Shown piece after piece: positions 25,489-34,527 of a DNA stretch of 64,000 bases (position 1 is its first letter; every line of letters begins with the position of its first letter). Source of the DNA: Clostridia bacterium. GTDB lineage: Bacteria > Bacillota > Clostridia > Oscillospirales > Acutalibacteraceae. The notes beneath the pieces were generated by a model. That model was given only the letters and a program-made list of their open reading frames with translations, was not told the DNA's origin and made no database searches. Made by a program: the position numbers and the translations under genes. Location of the stretch: positions 19,769-83,768 of the forward strand of contig JAFXFC010000004.1 in NCBI GenBank assembly GCA_017513525.1, given 5' to 3'.

Positions 25489-27678
25489 TTATATATCAGC
25501 ACCTGAACGGTCAACGCTTAATACGCCTGAGAGCTTACCGAGTCTTGTCATAACTGATTTCAGATGCTCGACACTGTTTGCGGCAATCGTAAGATTAATA
25601 AGCATTCTGCCGTCTTTAGTGCCTCTCGTGTTAATGCTCTGAACTGTTACATGAATAGCATTTAGTGCCGTAAATATATCATTCATAGTCATCTTACCTG
25701 AAAGACAGGTAAGAAGCATTGAAGCGGAAAAGTCTGCCTTTACGGAAGAATTCCAGTAAACCTTGATCCAACGGTGAGGCTCAGGACAGTTATATATGTC
25801 ATCCGGCACATTTGAACAGTCTTTCTTATGAACGGAAACTCCGTGACCTCTTGTGATAAAACCGATAATATCATCACCCGGAATGGGATTACAGCATCTT
25901 GAAAGCTTGATAAGACAGTTTGATATACCTTCTACAACAACGCCTTCACTGCTTACAGTCTTTGCCTGTTTATATTTTACGGGAACATCGGCACTTGTCT
26001 TTACAATCTTATTATATTCGTCCTTTATCATGGGCATAAGCTTTGAAAGGACTATTCCGCCGTAACCGAGAGCTGCGAAGAAATCATCAACAGTTGTGAG
26101 CTTTTGTTTTTCTATAATGATTGCAAGAAGCTGTTGCTCCTGCTCATCCGTAAGATTCATATTATTGCGGCGAAGCTGACTTTCGTATTCAGCCTTGCCT
26201 TCAATTATGTTTTCTTCTCTTCTTTCTTTCTTGAACCATGAGCGGATCTTTGTTCTGGCTTCATTTGTTGTAACTATCTTAAGCCAGTCTCTTGAGGGAC
26301 CTTTACCGGCCTGTGAGGAAGTGAGAACCTCTATGATCTCTCCTGTTTTCACAACATAGGTAAGAGGCACGATACGCTTATCAACCTTCGCGCCTGTCAT
26401 CTTATTGCCGACAGCAGAGTGTATGGCATAAGCAAAGTCAATAACCGTTGCACCTACAGGAAGACATATAACATCACCTTTCGGTGTAAATACATATACC
26501 TCATCACTGACAAAGTCGTGTTTTATCGTATTTAATATATCGGTAGCGTCGCCCGTTTCACTCTGTGCTTCAAGCAGATGCTTTACCCAACCGATACCCT
26601 TTTCGAGCTTTTTATCAGCCTCTTTGTCCTTATAGCCGAGCTTATATTTCCAGTGAGCGGCGATACCGTATTCAGCGGTCTTGTGCATTTCCTCGGTTCT
26701 TATCTGAACTTCAAAGGGAATACCCTCTTTTCCGATAAGAGTAGTATGAAGTGACTGATACATATTGGGTTTAGGCGTGGAAATATAATCCTTGAAGCGG
26801 CCCTGAATGGGTTTATACATATCATGAATAACACCAAGACAGTTATAACAGTCACTGACGGTTTCAACGATTATTCTGACTGCATAAATATCATATATTT
26901 CCTCAAAGGTTCTGCCCTGCATATACATTTTCCTGTATATACCGTGTACGGATTTGATTCGTCCCTGTATTACTGCATCAGAAACCACCGTCTTTATTCT
27001 TACGGCAATTTTTTCTTTTATGGCATCAAGATATTCTTTTCTTAACGGCTCCTGCTCTGCCAGAGCATTTTCTATTTCCTTATATGCAATAGGATCAAGA
27101 TAACTTATTGCAAGATCCTCAAGCTCTTCCTTTACAGGACGGATACCGAGTCTGTGAGCTATGGGAGCATAAATCTCTATCGTTTCCTTTGCGGTATCCC
27201 TTCTTTTCTGTTCACGGACATATTTTAGAGTTCTCATATTATGAAGTCTGTCAGCGAGCTTTATAATAATAACTCTTATATCCTCACTCATAGCAAGAAG
27301 AAGCTTTCTGAGATTTTCAGCCTGCTGTTCCTCTTTATTCTGAAGCTGAACCTTACCGAGCTTTGTGACACCGTCAACAAGAAGCTGAACATCTGCACCG
27401 AACATCTTTCTTATTTCTTCACTTGTAACAGGTGTGTCCTCTACAACATCGTGCAAGAGTGCAGCAACGACCGAAGGACAGTCCATGCCGAATCCGATAA
27501 GAATCTTTGCTACTGCAATAGGATGAATAATATAAGGTTCACCTGATTTTCTCAGCTGCCCCTCATGGGCAGCATAGGAAAAATCAAATGCTTTTTTAAT
27601 TACAGCGGCCTCCTCAGAGGTAAACGCCGCCTCAACGGCACTTCCAAGCTCCGAGTAAATTTCATTTCCCGTTTCCAT
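25489..27678 (-). CDS. rel: Bifunctional (p)ppGpp synthetase/hydrolase Rel
   Basis: 729 residues, full length. The HD hydrolase domain has HDVVEDT (76-82). The synthetase domain has [20 protein letters not shown]; the RFKD form of the RxKD motif fits bifunctional Rel rather than the ExDD of RelA. TGS ([20 protein letters not shown]), a helical/zinc-finger region with RCCNPIPGD, and a C-terminal ACT domain follow. It makes and degrades the starvation alarmone on ribosomes. AAAGGGG precedes the ATG. It is second in the operon, 32 bp after recJ. Confidence 0.95.
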   Translation of the reverse strand: METGNEIYSELGSAVEAAFTSEEAAVIKKAFDFSYAAHEGQLRKSGEPYIIHPIAVAKILIGFGMDCPSVVAALLHDVVEDTPVTSEEIRKMFGADVQLLVDGVTKLGKVQLQNKEEQQAENLRKLLLAMSEDIRVIIIKLADRLHNMRTLKYVREQKRRDTAKETIEIYAPIAHRLGIRPVKEELEDLAISYLDPIAYKEIENALAEQEPLRKEYLDAIKEKIAVRIKTVVSDAVIQGRIKSVHGIYRKMYMQGRTFEEIYDIYAVRIIVETVSDCYNCLGVIHDMYKPIQGRFKDYISTPKPNMYQSLHTTLIGKEGIPFEVQIRTEEMHKTAEYGIAAHWKYKLGYKDKEADKKLEKGIGWVKHLLEAQSETGDATDILNTIKHDFVSDEVYVFTPKGDVICLPVGATVIDFAYAIHSAVGNKMTGAKVDKRIVPLTYVVKTGEIIEVLTSSQAGKGPSRDWLKIVTTNEARTKIRSWFKKERREENIIEGKAEYESQLRRNNMNLTDEQEQQLLAIIIEKQKLTTVDDFFAALGYGGIVLSKLMPMIKDEYNKIVKTSADVPVKYKQAKTVSSEGVVVEGISNCLIKLSRCCNPIPGDDIIGFITRGHGVSVHKKDCSNVPDDIYNCPEPHRWIKVYWNSSVKADFSASMLLTCLSGKMTMNDIFTALNAIHVTVQSINTRGTKDGRMLINLTIAANSVEHLKSVMTRLGKLSGVLSVDRSGADI

Positions 27679-27710
27679 AAAAATATCTGCCCCTTTCTAC
27701 CGTACTGTAT

Positions 27711-29750
27711 TTAATAGATGTAACTAAGTTTTTGTAAAATTTCACAGTTTCTGAGATCGGCCTTTCCCGTAAAATCAGTAAGCGAATATTCGCCGCCGTT
27801 CTCTTTTAATATGCCCACATTTTTCAGTGCATCAAGACATACTCTGACAGCTCCCGCTTTATTAAAGGGAATTCCGAGCCTCATACAGAGAATTTCTTCG
27901 GAATAATTCCATATTTTATGTTCCTTGATAAATCTGTAGACCTCTCCGAGAAGAGTTCTGTCGGGACACAGAAGAAGCCTTTCTTTTTCTGAAAGCACCT
28001 CACCCCTGAGAAAACGGCGGTAGAGATATATAGAATTAAACATTCCTTTGTCATCTTCACCCGCAGGTCTTATGTCTTTTACCTGAATACTTACTCTTGT
28101 TTCGCCTCTGAATTCATTCTTTTCTATTTTTACGGCAACATCCACCGTATCTCCCGTTTTGTAGGGAAAAGAAGCGAGAGTCTGACCGAAATAAACAGCC
28201 GTAATGCTGTCACTGTCTTTTGTCAGAGTAAGTCTTATATGTCGGTCACCACCGATAGACTTTACTGCCCCTATCTTCATTCCGAAAATACCGAAGTGGG
28301 GCGTCGGATTTCCTGCGCCGTAAGGCTCTAAAACTGCAAGAGAATCCAGTATATCTGTACTGACGGCTCTGGGATTAAGCCTTATATCAATATCAAGTGT
28401 CGGATAAAATTCGGGAAGTCCCGAAGCATATTCATTTATTTTATTTCTGAAAAGCTCAATTTTATCTTTTTCTATTGAAAATCCTGCGGCAAGAGTATGT
28501 CCGCCGAACTGTAAAAGGTGCTCAGAGCAAAAGCTTAGCGCATCATAAAGTGAAAAACCGTCAATACTTCTGCCCGACCCTCTTGAAATACCGTCCTCAC
28601 CTACAGATATAACCAGAGCGGGTCTTCCGTATTTTTCCACAAGTCGGGATGCGGCAATGCCTATAACGCCCGGATGCCAATTTTCACCGTAAGCGACAAT
28701 AACCGCATCATTACGAAGATTGGGATTAATATTAAAATAGTTTTCTATCTCCTCGGAAATAGCAACTTCAACATTCTGCCTTTGGGTATTTGCGCTTGCT
28801 ATTTCTTTTATAAGTATATTTGCATCCTCTTCATCATCGGTAAGAAGGAGCCTGAGTGCCGTTTCGGCATTGTCCATTCTTCCTGCGGCATTAATTCTCG
28901 GAGCAATACCGAACGCAACAGCGGAAGCATTTATTTCTCCGTTTAAGCCTGCACTTTCAAGAAGTGCCAGAATTCCGGGACGGAAGCTGTTTTCTATACA
29001 TTTAAGACCTCTTGATACTATAACACGGTTTTCACCCGTAAGAGGAACTATATCGGCTACGGTACCTATTGCGGCAAGATCTCCGAAATCCTCAAAAATT
29101 GCTGTATAATCACCGTCTTCAAGTGCTGCGGCAAGTTTCAGTGCAACACCTACACCTGCAAGATTTTCCTCGGGAGAATTATCGTCTTCCCTATGAGGGT
29201 TTATGACAGCAAAGGCGGCGGGAAGAACATTTCCCACCTTATGATGGTCTGTAACTATAAAATCTATTCCGTAGGACTTGAAAATTTCCGCTTCCTCAAA
29301 AGATGCAATACCGTTGTCTACGGTAATTACAAGATTTACACCCGTTCTCGCTATTCTGTGAGCCGCTTCAGGTGAAAGTCCGTATCCGTCGTGAAGCCGT
29401 GAGGGAATAGAGCAAGTAACATCTGCACCGACTGCATCAAGATATGAAGTAAGAAGTGCCGTACCTGTGACTCCGTCTGCATCATAGTCACCGAAAACAT
29501 GTATTTTCTCCCCTGCTTCAATTGCTTCTCTTATCCGAAGCACTGCCTTTTCCATATCCTGCAACAAATAAGGCGAAGATAAATCTTTTTCTTCTGAGGA
29601 AATAAATTCCATTACATCCTCAGCCTTTGTTATACCTCTTGACTGCAAAAGCAGAACGGCAAAATCATCCGCTCCGCACTTTCGAGCCAGAACAGATGCC
29701 GCATTTTTATCATAGGTATTTATATTCCAAACCTTGCGACCCAAAAACAA
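27711..29750 (-). CDS. recJ: Single-stranded-DNA-specific exonuclease RecJ
   Basis: 679 residues. The DHH phosphoesterase motifs are HVFGDYDADGVTGTA (DYDADG at 88-93), VDNGIAS and TDHHK (167-171). The DHHA1 motif GRSIDGFSLYDAL and QFGGHTLAAGFS follow, then an OB-fold region. It degrades single-stranded DNA 5' to 3' in recombination and repair. The first usable start is a TTG at 29750 with a weak GCGGGG site; another TTG two codons on is possible. It is preceded 40 bp upstream by a good promoter and starts the nine-gene operon. Confidence 0.93.
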   Translation of the reverse strand: MFLGRKVWNINTYDKNAASVLARKCGADDFAVLLLQSRGITKAEDVMEFISSEEKDLSSPYLLQDMEKAVLRIREAIEAGEKIHVFGDYDADGVTGTALLTSYLDAVGADVTCSIPSRLHDGYGLSPEAAHRIARTGVNLVITVDNGIASFEEAEIFKSYGIDFIVTDHHKVGNVLPAAFAVINPHREDDNSPEENLAGVGVALKLAAALEDGDYTAIFEDFGDLAAIGTVADIVPLTGENRVIVSRGLKCIENSFRPGILALLESAGLNGEINASAVAFGIAPRINAAGRMDNAETALRLLLTDDEEDANILIKEIASANTQRQNVEVAISEEIENYFNINPNLRNDAVIVAYGENWHPGVIGIAASRLVEKYGRPALVISVGEDGISRGSGRSIDGFSLYDALSFCSEHLLQFGGHTLAAGFSIEKDKIELFRNKINEYASGLPEFYPTLDIDIRLNPRAVSTDILDSLAVLEPYGAGNPTPHFGIFGMKIGAVKSIGGDRHIRLTLTKDSDSITAVYFGQTLASFPYKTGDTVDVAVKIEKNEFRGETRVSIQVKDIRPAGEDDKGMFNSIYLYRRFLRGEVLSEKERLLLCPDRTLLGEVYRFIKEHKIWNYSEEILCMRLGIPFNKAGAVRVCLDALKNVGILKENGGEYSLTDFTGKADLRNCEILQKLSYIY

Positions 29751-29789
29751 AACCCCGCAATTTCTTTAAATACAATAACTTATCTTAAG

Positions 29790-29818
29790 ATTATAACATA
29801 TAATAATTATATTATCAA
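29790..29818 (-). promoter_or_regulatory. Promoter of the recJ-hup operon
   Basis: On the minus strand, TTGATA (29813-29818) and TATAAT (29790-29795) are 17 bp apart. The leader to recJ is about 33 nt. Confidence 0.75.
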
Positions 29819-29850
29819 TCATCAAAACAACAAAAAAGATATTGCTTACC

Positions 29851-29879
29851 TGCACAAAACATAAAATTCTCCGTATAAT
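29851..29879 (+). promoter_or_regulatory. Possible promoter of the collagen-like gene
   Basis: A perfect TATAAT (29874-29879) has a poor -35 (TGCACA, 29851-29856) at 17 bp, so an activator or alternative sigma factor may be used. The leader contains the hairpin ATTGCGAA/TTCGCAAT just after it. Confidence 0.45.
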
Positions 29880-29927
29880 GGCATTGCGAAGAGTTTTTCG
29901 CAATCTTCCCGAAAAAGGAGGTTTATT

Positions 29928-30575
29928 ATGGCTAAAAGTCATTTTTTCTGTGATACAGGATGCTGTGACGACAGCAACATGAATGTGCATAGATGCAGCT
30001 GTATGCCGCCTTGTCCGCCAATGCCTCCCGTGCCTCCTGTCGTAACAGGTCCTACGGGACCTACAGGCCCCACGGGTCCTACAGGTCCGCAGGGAATTCA
30101 GGGTCCCACGGGACCGCAGGGCGTTCAGGGGCTTCAGGGCGTTCCGGGACCTCAGGGCTTCCCCGGTGCTACAGGTCCGCAGGGCGTTCAGGGTCTTACG
30201 GGAGCCACGGGCCCCACAGGTCCTCAGGGACCGCAAGGCCCTCAGGGTACAATAGGTCCTGAAGGTACGGCAGGCGCGACAGGTCCCACCGGTCCTGCCG
30301 GTGCAATAGGTGCTACAGGTCCTACCGGTCCCGCAGGTGCCGACGGTGCAGAAGGTGCTATAGGTCCGACAGGTCCTACCGGCCCCGCAGGTGCTGACGG
30401 TGCAGAAGGTGCTACAGGTCCTACAGGTCCTACCGGTCCCGCAGGTGCCGAGGGTGTTGCAGGTGTAACCCCCACTTTCACTATCGGAACCGTAACAACC
30501 GGAGCAGATCCTGCCGTAACAATAACAGGCACAGCACCCGACTATGTGCTTAACTTTGTTTTACCCACACCATAA
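29928..30575 (+). CDS. Collagen-like triple-helix protein
   Basis: 215 residues. Residues 1-40 are Cys/Pro-rich ([21 protein letters not shown]), with no signal peptide. Residues 41 to about 183 are unbroken Gly-X-Y triplets, dominated by GPT/GPQ early and [21 protein letters not shown] blocks later. The C-terminus [19 protein letters not shown] plus NFVLP resembles short trimerising or anchoring tails of clostridial collagen-like proteins. Such proteins are exosporium or cell-surface filaments (compare BclA). The many GPT threonines are O-glycosylation candidates and a glycosyltransferase gene follows. AAAGGAGG lies before the ATG. Base composition is much higher in G+C than neighbours because of Gly/Pro/Ala codons. 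Confidence 0.9.
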   Translation: MAKSHFFCDTGCCDDSNMNVHRCSCMPPCPPMPPVPPVVTGPTGPTGPTGPTGPQGIQGPTGPQGVQGLQGVPGPQGFPGATGPQGVQGLTGATGPTGPQGPQGPQGTIGPEGTAGATGPTGPAGAIGATGPTGPAGADGAEGAIGPTGPTGPAGADGAEGATGPTGPTGPAGAEGVAGVTPTFTIGTVTTGADPAVTITGTAPDYVLNFVLPTP

Positions 30576-30576
30576 A

Positions 30577-30882
30577 TCATAATTTAGCGATGCTAAATTA
30601 TGATTTAGTGAAGAACACATTCTGTGTGTGTGAAGTATTGCTACGCAATGTGAAGTATCCCTTACGGGATGTGAAGTGTTTGCTTTGCAAACGTATCGGA
30701 AGGGCTTCGCCCTTGAATCATATAGAGCGCAGCGGAGCAAGGCGTCAGCCTTCCTTTACTTTTGTCGATAGACAAAAACTTCACTTTTGCGAAGCAAAAA
30801 CTTCACTTTCACTTTGTGAAAACTTCACTTCGCATCTTTGTGCGAAACTTCACTCTCATAATTTGTCCCCGACAAATTATGA
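30577..30882. repeat. Modular palindrome island 1 (linker GTGAAGT)
   Basis: This fills most of the 366-bp gap between the collagen-like and glycosyltransferase genes. Linkers GTGAAG(T/A) start at 30608, 30630, 30650 and 30671; the reverse complement ACTTCAC starts at 30778, 30800, 30822 and 30847. Between linkers are perfect hairpins: ATTGCTACGCAAT, ATCCCTTACGGGAT, GTTTGCTTTGCAAAC, TTTTGCGAAGCAAAA, TTTCACTTTGTGAAA and TTCGCATCTTTGTGCGAA. The centre holds AAGGGCTTCGCCCTT and AAGGC-GTCA-GCCTT. The ends are 12-bp-arm palindromes starting TCATAATTT (30577-30603 and 30856-30882). A further hairpin CCGCAGGA/TCCTGCGG (30891-30922) precedes the next gene. Confidence 0.9.
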
Positions 30883-30941
30883 TCTACTTTCCGCAGGAAA
30901 ATTTCCGCACCTTCTCCTGCGGTCTTTATCAGGAGATATTG

Positions 30942-32030
30942 ATGAGTAAATATAAAATATGTGTTTATGCAATTGCAAAAAATGAGGAAAAATTTGCCAG
31001 CAGATGGACCCAAAGCATGAGTGAAGCCGATGAAATAATCGTGCTTGACACGGGAAGCGAGGATAAAACCGTTGAAATTCTGTCTTCGTTTCCAAAAGTC
31101 AAGGTATATTCGGAAACGGTATCTCCCTGGCGGTTTGATACCGCGAGAAATCTGAGCCTTTCCAAAGTACCCGAAGACGCCGACTACTGTGTATGTACCG
31201 ACCTTGATGAGGTATTCAGGGAAGGCTGGCGGGAAGCTATGGAAAAAGCTTTTGATGCATCTCCCGATATATTAAACTACCGCTATACATGGTCATTTAA
31301 TCCCGACGGCAGTGAAAATACCGTATTTAATATTGAAAAAACACATAAACGACACGGTTTTTCATGGACACACCCCGTACATGAGGTTTTGACCTTTGAA
31401 GGTAAAGGAACTGCGAAAAGAATTTTTGCCGAAGGTGTACAGTTAAATCACTACCCCGATACGGAGAAATCAAGAGGTCAGTATCTGCCGCTTTTGGAGC
31501 TATCCGTAAAAGAAAAACCCGACGATGACAGAAATGTTCATTATCTCGGCAGAGAATACATGTATTACGGAAAATATAAAGAGGCAATTGAAACTCTGAA
31601 GCTTCATCTGACACTTAAAAATGCAACATGGGCAGATGAAAGATGTGCTTCCATGAGATATATTGCCCGCTGCTATGAAGCATTAGGAGAAAAACAGCAA
31701 TCCTTTTTGTGGCTTCTGAAAGCTTCGGCAGAAGCACCTCATTTAAGAGAACCGTGGCTTCAGACAGCAGAATTTTTATATAAAGAAAAAAACTGGCACG
31801 GCGTTATCACCTTCATTAATAAGGCCCTTGAGATAAATAACCGCACCGATACATATATCTCAGATGCCGCCGCATGGGGAGAAAAGCCGTATGATCTGCT
31901 GTCAATAGCATATTACTATACGGGAGATATAAAAAAGGCAACAGAAAATGCCGAAGCCGCTTTGAAATTTACTCCCGAAAATGAAAGAATAAAAGCAAAC
32001 CTTGATTTTTATAAGAATATATCAGCATAA
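30942..32030 (+). CDS. Family 2 glycosyltransferase with TPR-like C-terminus (SunS-like)
   Basis: 362 residues from the ATG at 30942, 6 nt after CAGGAGAT; the open frame upstream runs through the palindrome island and is not coding. The GT-A domain begins KICVYAIAKNEEKFASRWTQ, with LDTGSEDKT and the metal-binding CTDLDEVF (DxD-like, about 84-91). The C-terminal 170 residues are helical repeats (HYLGREYMYYGKYKEAIETL, CASMRYIARCYEALGEKQQS) of TPR type. This layout matches SunS-type enzymes that glycosylate peptides or proteins. Location suggests that the collagen-like protein is its acceptor; that is inference. Confidence 0.85.
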   Translation: MSKYKICVYAIAKNEEKFASRWTQSMSEADEIIVLDTGSEDKTVEILSSFPKVKVYSETVSPWRFDTARNLSLSKVPEDADYCVCTDLDEVFREGWREAMEKAFDASPDILNYRYTWSFNPDGSENTVFNIEKTHKRHGFSWTHPVHEVLTFEGKGTAKRIFAEGVQLNHYPDTEKSRGQYLPLLELSVKEKPDDDRNVHYLGREYMYYGKYKEAIETLKLHLTLKNATWADERCASMRYIARCYEALGEKQQSFLWLLKASAEAPHLREPWLQTAEFLYKEKNWHGVITFINKALEINNRTDTYISDAAAWGEKPYDLLSIAYYYTGDIKKATENAEAALKFTPENERIKANLDFYKNISA

Positions 32031-32064
32031 AATTACCCAAGTGCTTGTTGGCACTTGGGTAATT
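32031..32064. terminator. Bidirectional terminator between glycosyltransferase and symporter genes
   Basis: A 14-bp perfect stem (32031-32044 with 32051-32064; arm AATTACCCAAGTGC) has a 6-nt loop and sits between convergent genes. Confidence 0.85.
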
Positions 32065-32065
32065 C

Positions 32066-33520
32066 TTATTTATTAATTCCTGCCGTAACCTCTTGGTTCT
32101 GTTCGGCATTTTTTTCTCTGCGTTCTTGCAGCTGTCTTTCTATTTCTAACTTTCTTTCTTTATCATCTTTTATAAAGCTTATAAAGAAAAGATATAAAAC
32201 AGCACCGACTACGGGACCTAACATAAACATGGGCCACTGCCATTTGAGGAATTTTTCAGACTGAACAAGTCCTTTTTCCTTAAGAGTGGAATCATAACCT
32301 AAGAACTTAAGCAGAAAGCCTTCAATGAGGGTTGATGCACCGCTTTGCATCTTGGTTGTGAAATTCTGCATTGAGAAGGAAACACCCTCGGTACGAAGAC
32401 CGGTTTTCAGTTCGACCTCGTCAATGGAGTCACTTGTAAGTGAACGGTGGGCAATATCCATCATCTGCCCGGGTAGATTAACAATCGCCATAAGGGCAGT
32501 CATAATAATGAACTTCGGAATGGTATTAAATCCGACAAAGAACGCGGCTATTCTGAGAACTGCAGCAAAGATCTGCGATAAAACAAGAATTCTCTTCATA
32601 CCTCCGATTTTCTTTGCGACGGTTGTGGCAAAGAACATAACGGGTGTACCGAGCACTCCGCTTGCAGCACCGTAAATAACCTCAAGGGTCTGTCCGTTAA
32701 CAGAACCGAAGTTCACACAATTTTCAAAGAAATAGGCATTCTGAACCTTGGGAGAAAGCCCCTGAGAAAATCTTGCAAGAGATATAAGAAGAAGTGTGGG
32801 ATTGTGACGAAGCACAAGAAGCGACTGCAATACGGATTCACCTTTTTCGGGAGGCATTGCAACTCTTTCCTTCATTCTGTAGGCATTCATTGACAAAAGC
32901 TCACCGCCGCAGCAGAAAAGAATTGCACAGATAAAAAATACAGCCTTATCACCGATTCCTGCAGAGTTCAGTGCACTTCTGATCATCTGGAAGGCACCTA
33001 CTACAACACTGCCTGCGCCCGCGCCGATGGAAACCCATTGGGCAACACGGGAGCGCTCCTCGGAATGAGGTGAAGAAAGAGGTATAAGTCCCCAAAGGGC
33101 TACGTCCTGGAAGGAATAAAAGAAGTCAAACATAAAGTATGTAACAAGAAGATATACCACCTGCATATTCTCCGTCAGATTAAAGTTGAAGAACATAGCA
33201 AGGGAAATAAGTCCGAGAATGGGCGGGAAATAAATATGATACGGACGAAGCTTGTTATACGGCTTGTGGTTTCTTCTGTCAACAATAGCACCTATTATGG
33301 GGTCGTTTATTGCATCCCATACGTGACTTAAAGTAAAAACCGAACCTACCTTTACGGTGTCCATATGCAGAAGATTTATACAAAAATATCTCAGCCATCC
33401 GGAAACATAGCTATAGGTAAGATTCTGTCCGGCAAGTCCCGAAGCATAAGCGAAAATTTCGTTATTCGGCACATAGCCTTCACCCTTTGTTTCTTTAGAA
33501 AAAAGAAAAAACGGCTTCAT
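32066..33520 (-). CDS. Glycoside-pentoside-hexuronide:cation symporter family transporter (MelB-like MFS)
   Basis: 484 residues from the ATG at 33520 with AGGAGGG upstream; the open frame extends 21 codons further without a site. It has about 12 membrane helices. Characteristic features are YASGLAGQNLTYSYVSGWLRYF in helix 1 and VWDAINDPIIGAIVDRRN, the MelB-family cation-site loop with Asp residues (about 68-85). It should import an oligosaccharide or glycoside with Na+ or H+. It is next to a GH16 hydrolase, but a terminator separates them, so joint function is suggested by neighbourhood only. Confidence 0.88.
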   Translation of the reverse strand: MKPFFLFSKETKGEGYVPNNEIFAYASGLAGQNLTYSYVSGWLRYFCINLLHMDTVKVGSVFTLSHVWDAINDPIIGAIVDRRNHKPYNKLRPYHIYFPPILGLISLAMFFNFNLTENMQVVYLLVTYFMFDFFYSFQDVALWGLIPLSSPHSEERSRVAQWVSIGAGAGSVVVGAFQMIRSALNSAGIGDKAVFFICAILFCCGGELLSMNAYRMKERVAMPPEKGESVLQSLLVLRHNPTLLLISLARFSQGLSPKVQNAYFFENCVNFGSVNGQTLEVIYGAASGVLGTPVMFFATTVAKKIGGMKRILVLSQIFAAVLRIAAFFVGFNTIPKFIIMTALMAIVNLPGQMMDIAHRSLTSDSIDEVELKTGLRTEGVSFSMQNFTTKMQSGASTLIEGFLLKFLGYDSTLKEKGLVQSEKFLKWQWPMFMLGPVVGAVLYLFFISFIKDDKERKLEIERQLQERREKNAEQNQEVTAGINK

Positions 33521-33590
33521 AAACACCCTCCTAAAATAATTTATGATTATTTTATCACATATTTTTTCACAAGTAAATGTCAATAAATAA

Positions 33591-33621
33591 CAAAAATTCC
33601 CTGCCGTTTTCAGCAGGGAAT
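33591..33621 (-). terminator. Terminator of the GH16 gene
   Basis: The 9-bp stem ATTCCCTGC/GCAGGGAAT (33596-33604 with 33613-33621) ends in a T run on the minus strand. Confidence 0.85.
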
Positions 33622-33625
33622 AATA

Positions 33626-34474
33626 TCACACAAGGTCATTATATTGATATACTCTTACATAGTCTACGATATATTCATATTCCTTTGTTGTATCAAGTCC
33701 GTCAAAGCCGGGAACGGCATTTTCACCGCCGAGCTCATATGAAAGAATAAGATACTCTTCATTCTGAGAAACGCCGCCGAAGTCTGTTCTGTAGGATTCA
33801 ACACCGTTGATATAGAATATATACTCATTTTCATTCCATTCGAGTCCGTAGGTATTATATTCTTCATAAGGATTGCCCTTAATAAGCATTTTTTTAGATC
33901 CCATGGACTGATGTGCTTCACCGTAACCGTCAAAATGAAGATTTATGCCTATGGCATTTTTTTGTCTCCTGTCTATACAGTCACTTTCAAAGATATCTAT
34001 TTCAGTACCGTCTTTTCCGTTTCCGTCTTCGTTATAAACTCCTTCATTCATAAGCCAGAAGGCAGCCCAGCCTGTAGGACAGTCGGGAAGAATACATCTT
34101 ACTTCAAAATAGCCGTATTTCTGAGAAAAACCGTTCATGGCATCACCGTCGGTATCAATACCTGCGCTGTACCAGCCTACGCCTGTTCCGCCCATACCCT
34201 CGGTAAGATATTTAAGAGGGATTATAAGATTACCGTCTTCGGTGTATGCAAGATAATTATTCCAATAAGAGCCTTTTCTTACGGAACTTGACTCACCGTA
34301 GGTATAATGTCCCGACCATACACTTCTGTCAAGCTCACCGTCAAACTCTTCTTCAAATGTAAGGGTAAATTTCGACATATCGACTTTTGCTCCGAAGGGA
34401 TAATATGAAATTCCCAGGAACTGAAGTACCGTCATAAAAAATGCCAATACCGGTGCTAAAATTTTTGCAAGCAT
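33626..34474 (-). CDS. Glycoside hydrolase family 16 enzyme, membrane-anchored or secreted
   Basis: 282 residues. A hydrophobic N-terminus (3-24) acts as anchor or uncleaved signal. The GH16 domain runs from about 36 (FTLTFEEEFDG) to the end (YIVDYVRVYQY). The catalytic block GTEIDIFESD gives nucleophile Glu158, Asp160 and acid/base Glu163 (ExDxxE form). Substrate-binding aromatics include WAAFWLM (136-142). Family members cut beta-1,3 or mixed beta-1,3/1,4 glucans, or galactans. The ExDxxE (with beta bulge) form is typical of laminarinase-like members. A terminator follows. Confidence 0.9.
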   Translation of the reverse strand: MLAKILAPVLAFFMTVLQFLGISYYPFGAKVDMSKFTLTFEEEFDGELDRSVWSGHYTYGESSSVRKGSYWNNYLAYTEDGNLIIPLKYLTEGMGGTGVGWYSAGIDTDGDAMNGFSQKYGYFEVRCILPDCPTGWAAFWLMNEGVYNEDGNGKDGTEIDIFESDCIDRRQKNAIGINLHFDGYGEAHQSMGSKKMLIKGNPYEEYNTYGLEWNENEYIFYINGVESYRTDFGGVSQNEEYLILSYELGGENAVPGFDGLDTTKEYEYIVDYVRVYQYNDLV

Positions 34475-34527
34475 AAAAACTCTCCTCTTAATAAAATTTA
34501 TTAACCGCCAAGGCGGATCAAGCGTAA

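Noticed and set aside
30242..30532. Antisense frame encoding Pro/Ala/Gly-rich sequence opposite the collagen-like gene.
   Set aside because: Gly-X-Y codons read backwards always give open Ala/Pro/Gly frames; there is no start signal and the sense gene is well supported.
30577..30882. Could the regularly spaced repeats be a CRISPR array?
   Set aside because: The repeats are 7 bp, reverse orientation midway, and the segments between are palindromes. There are no cas genes in the window.
30762..30941. N-terminal extension of the glycosyltransferase by 60 codons.
   Set aside because: It is encoded by the palindrome island; the ATG at 30942 has a proper ribosome site and the GT2 fold begins right after it.
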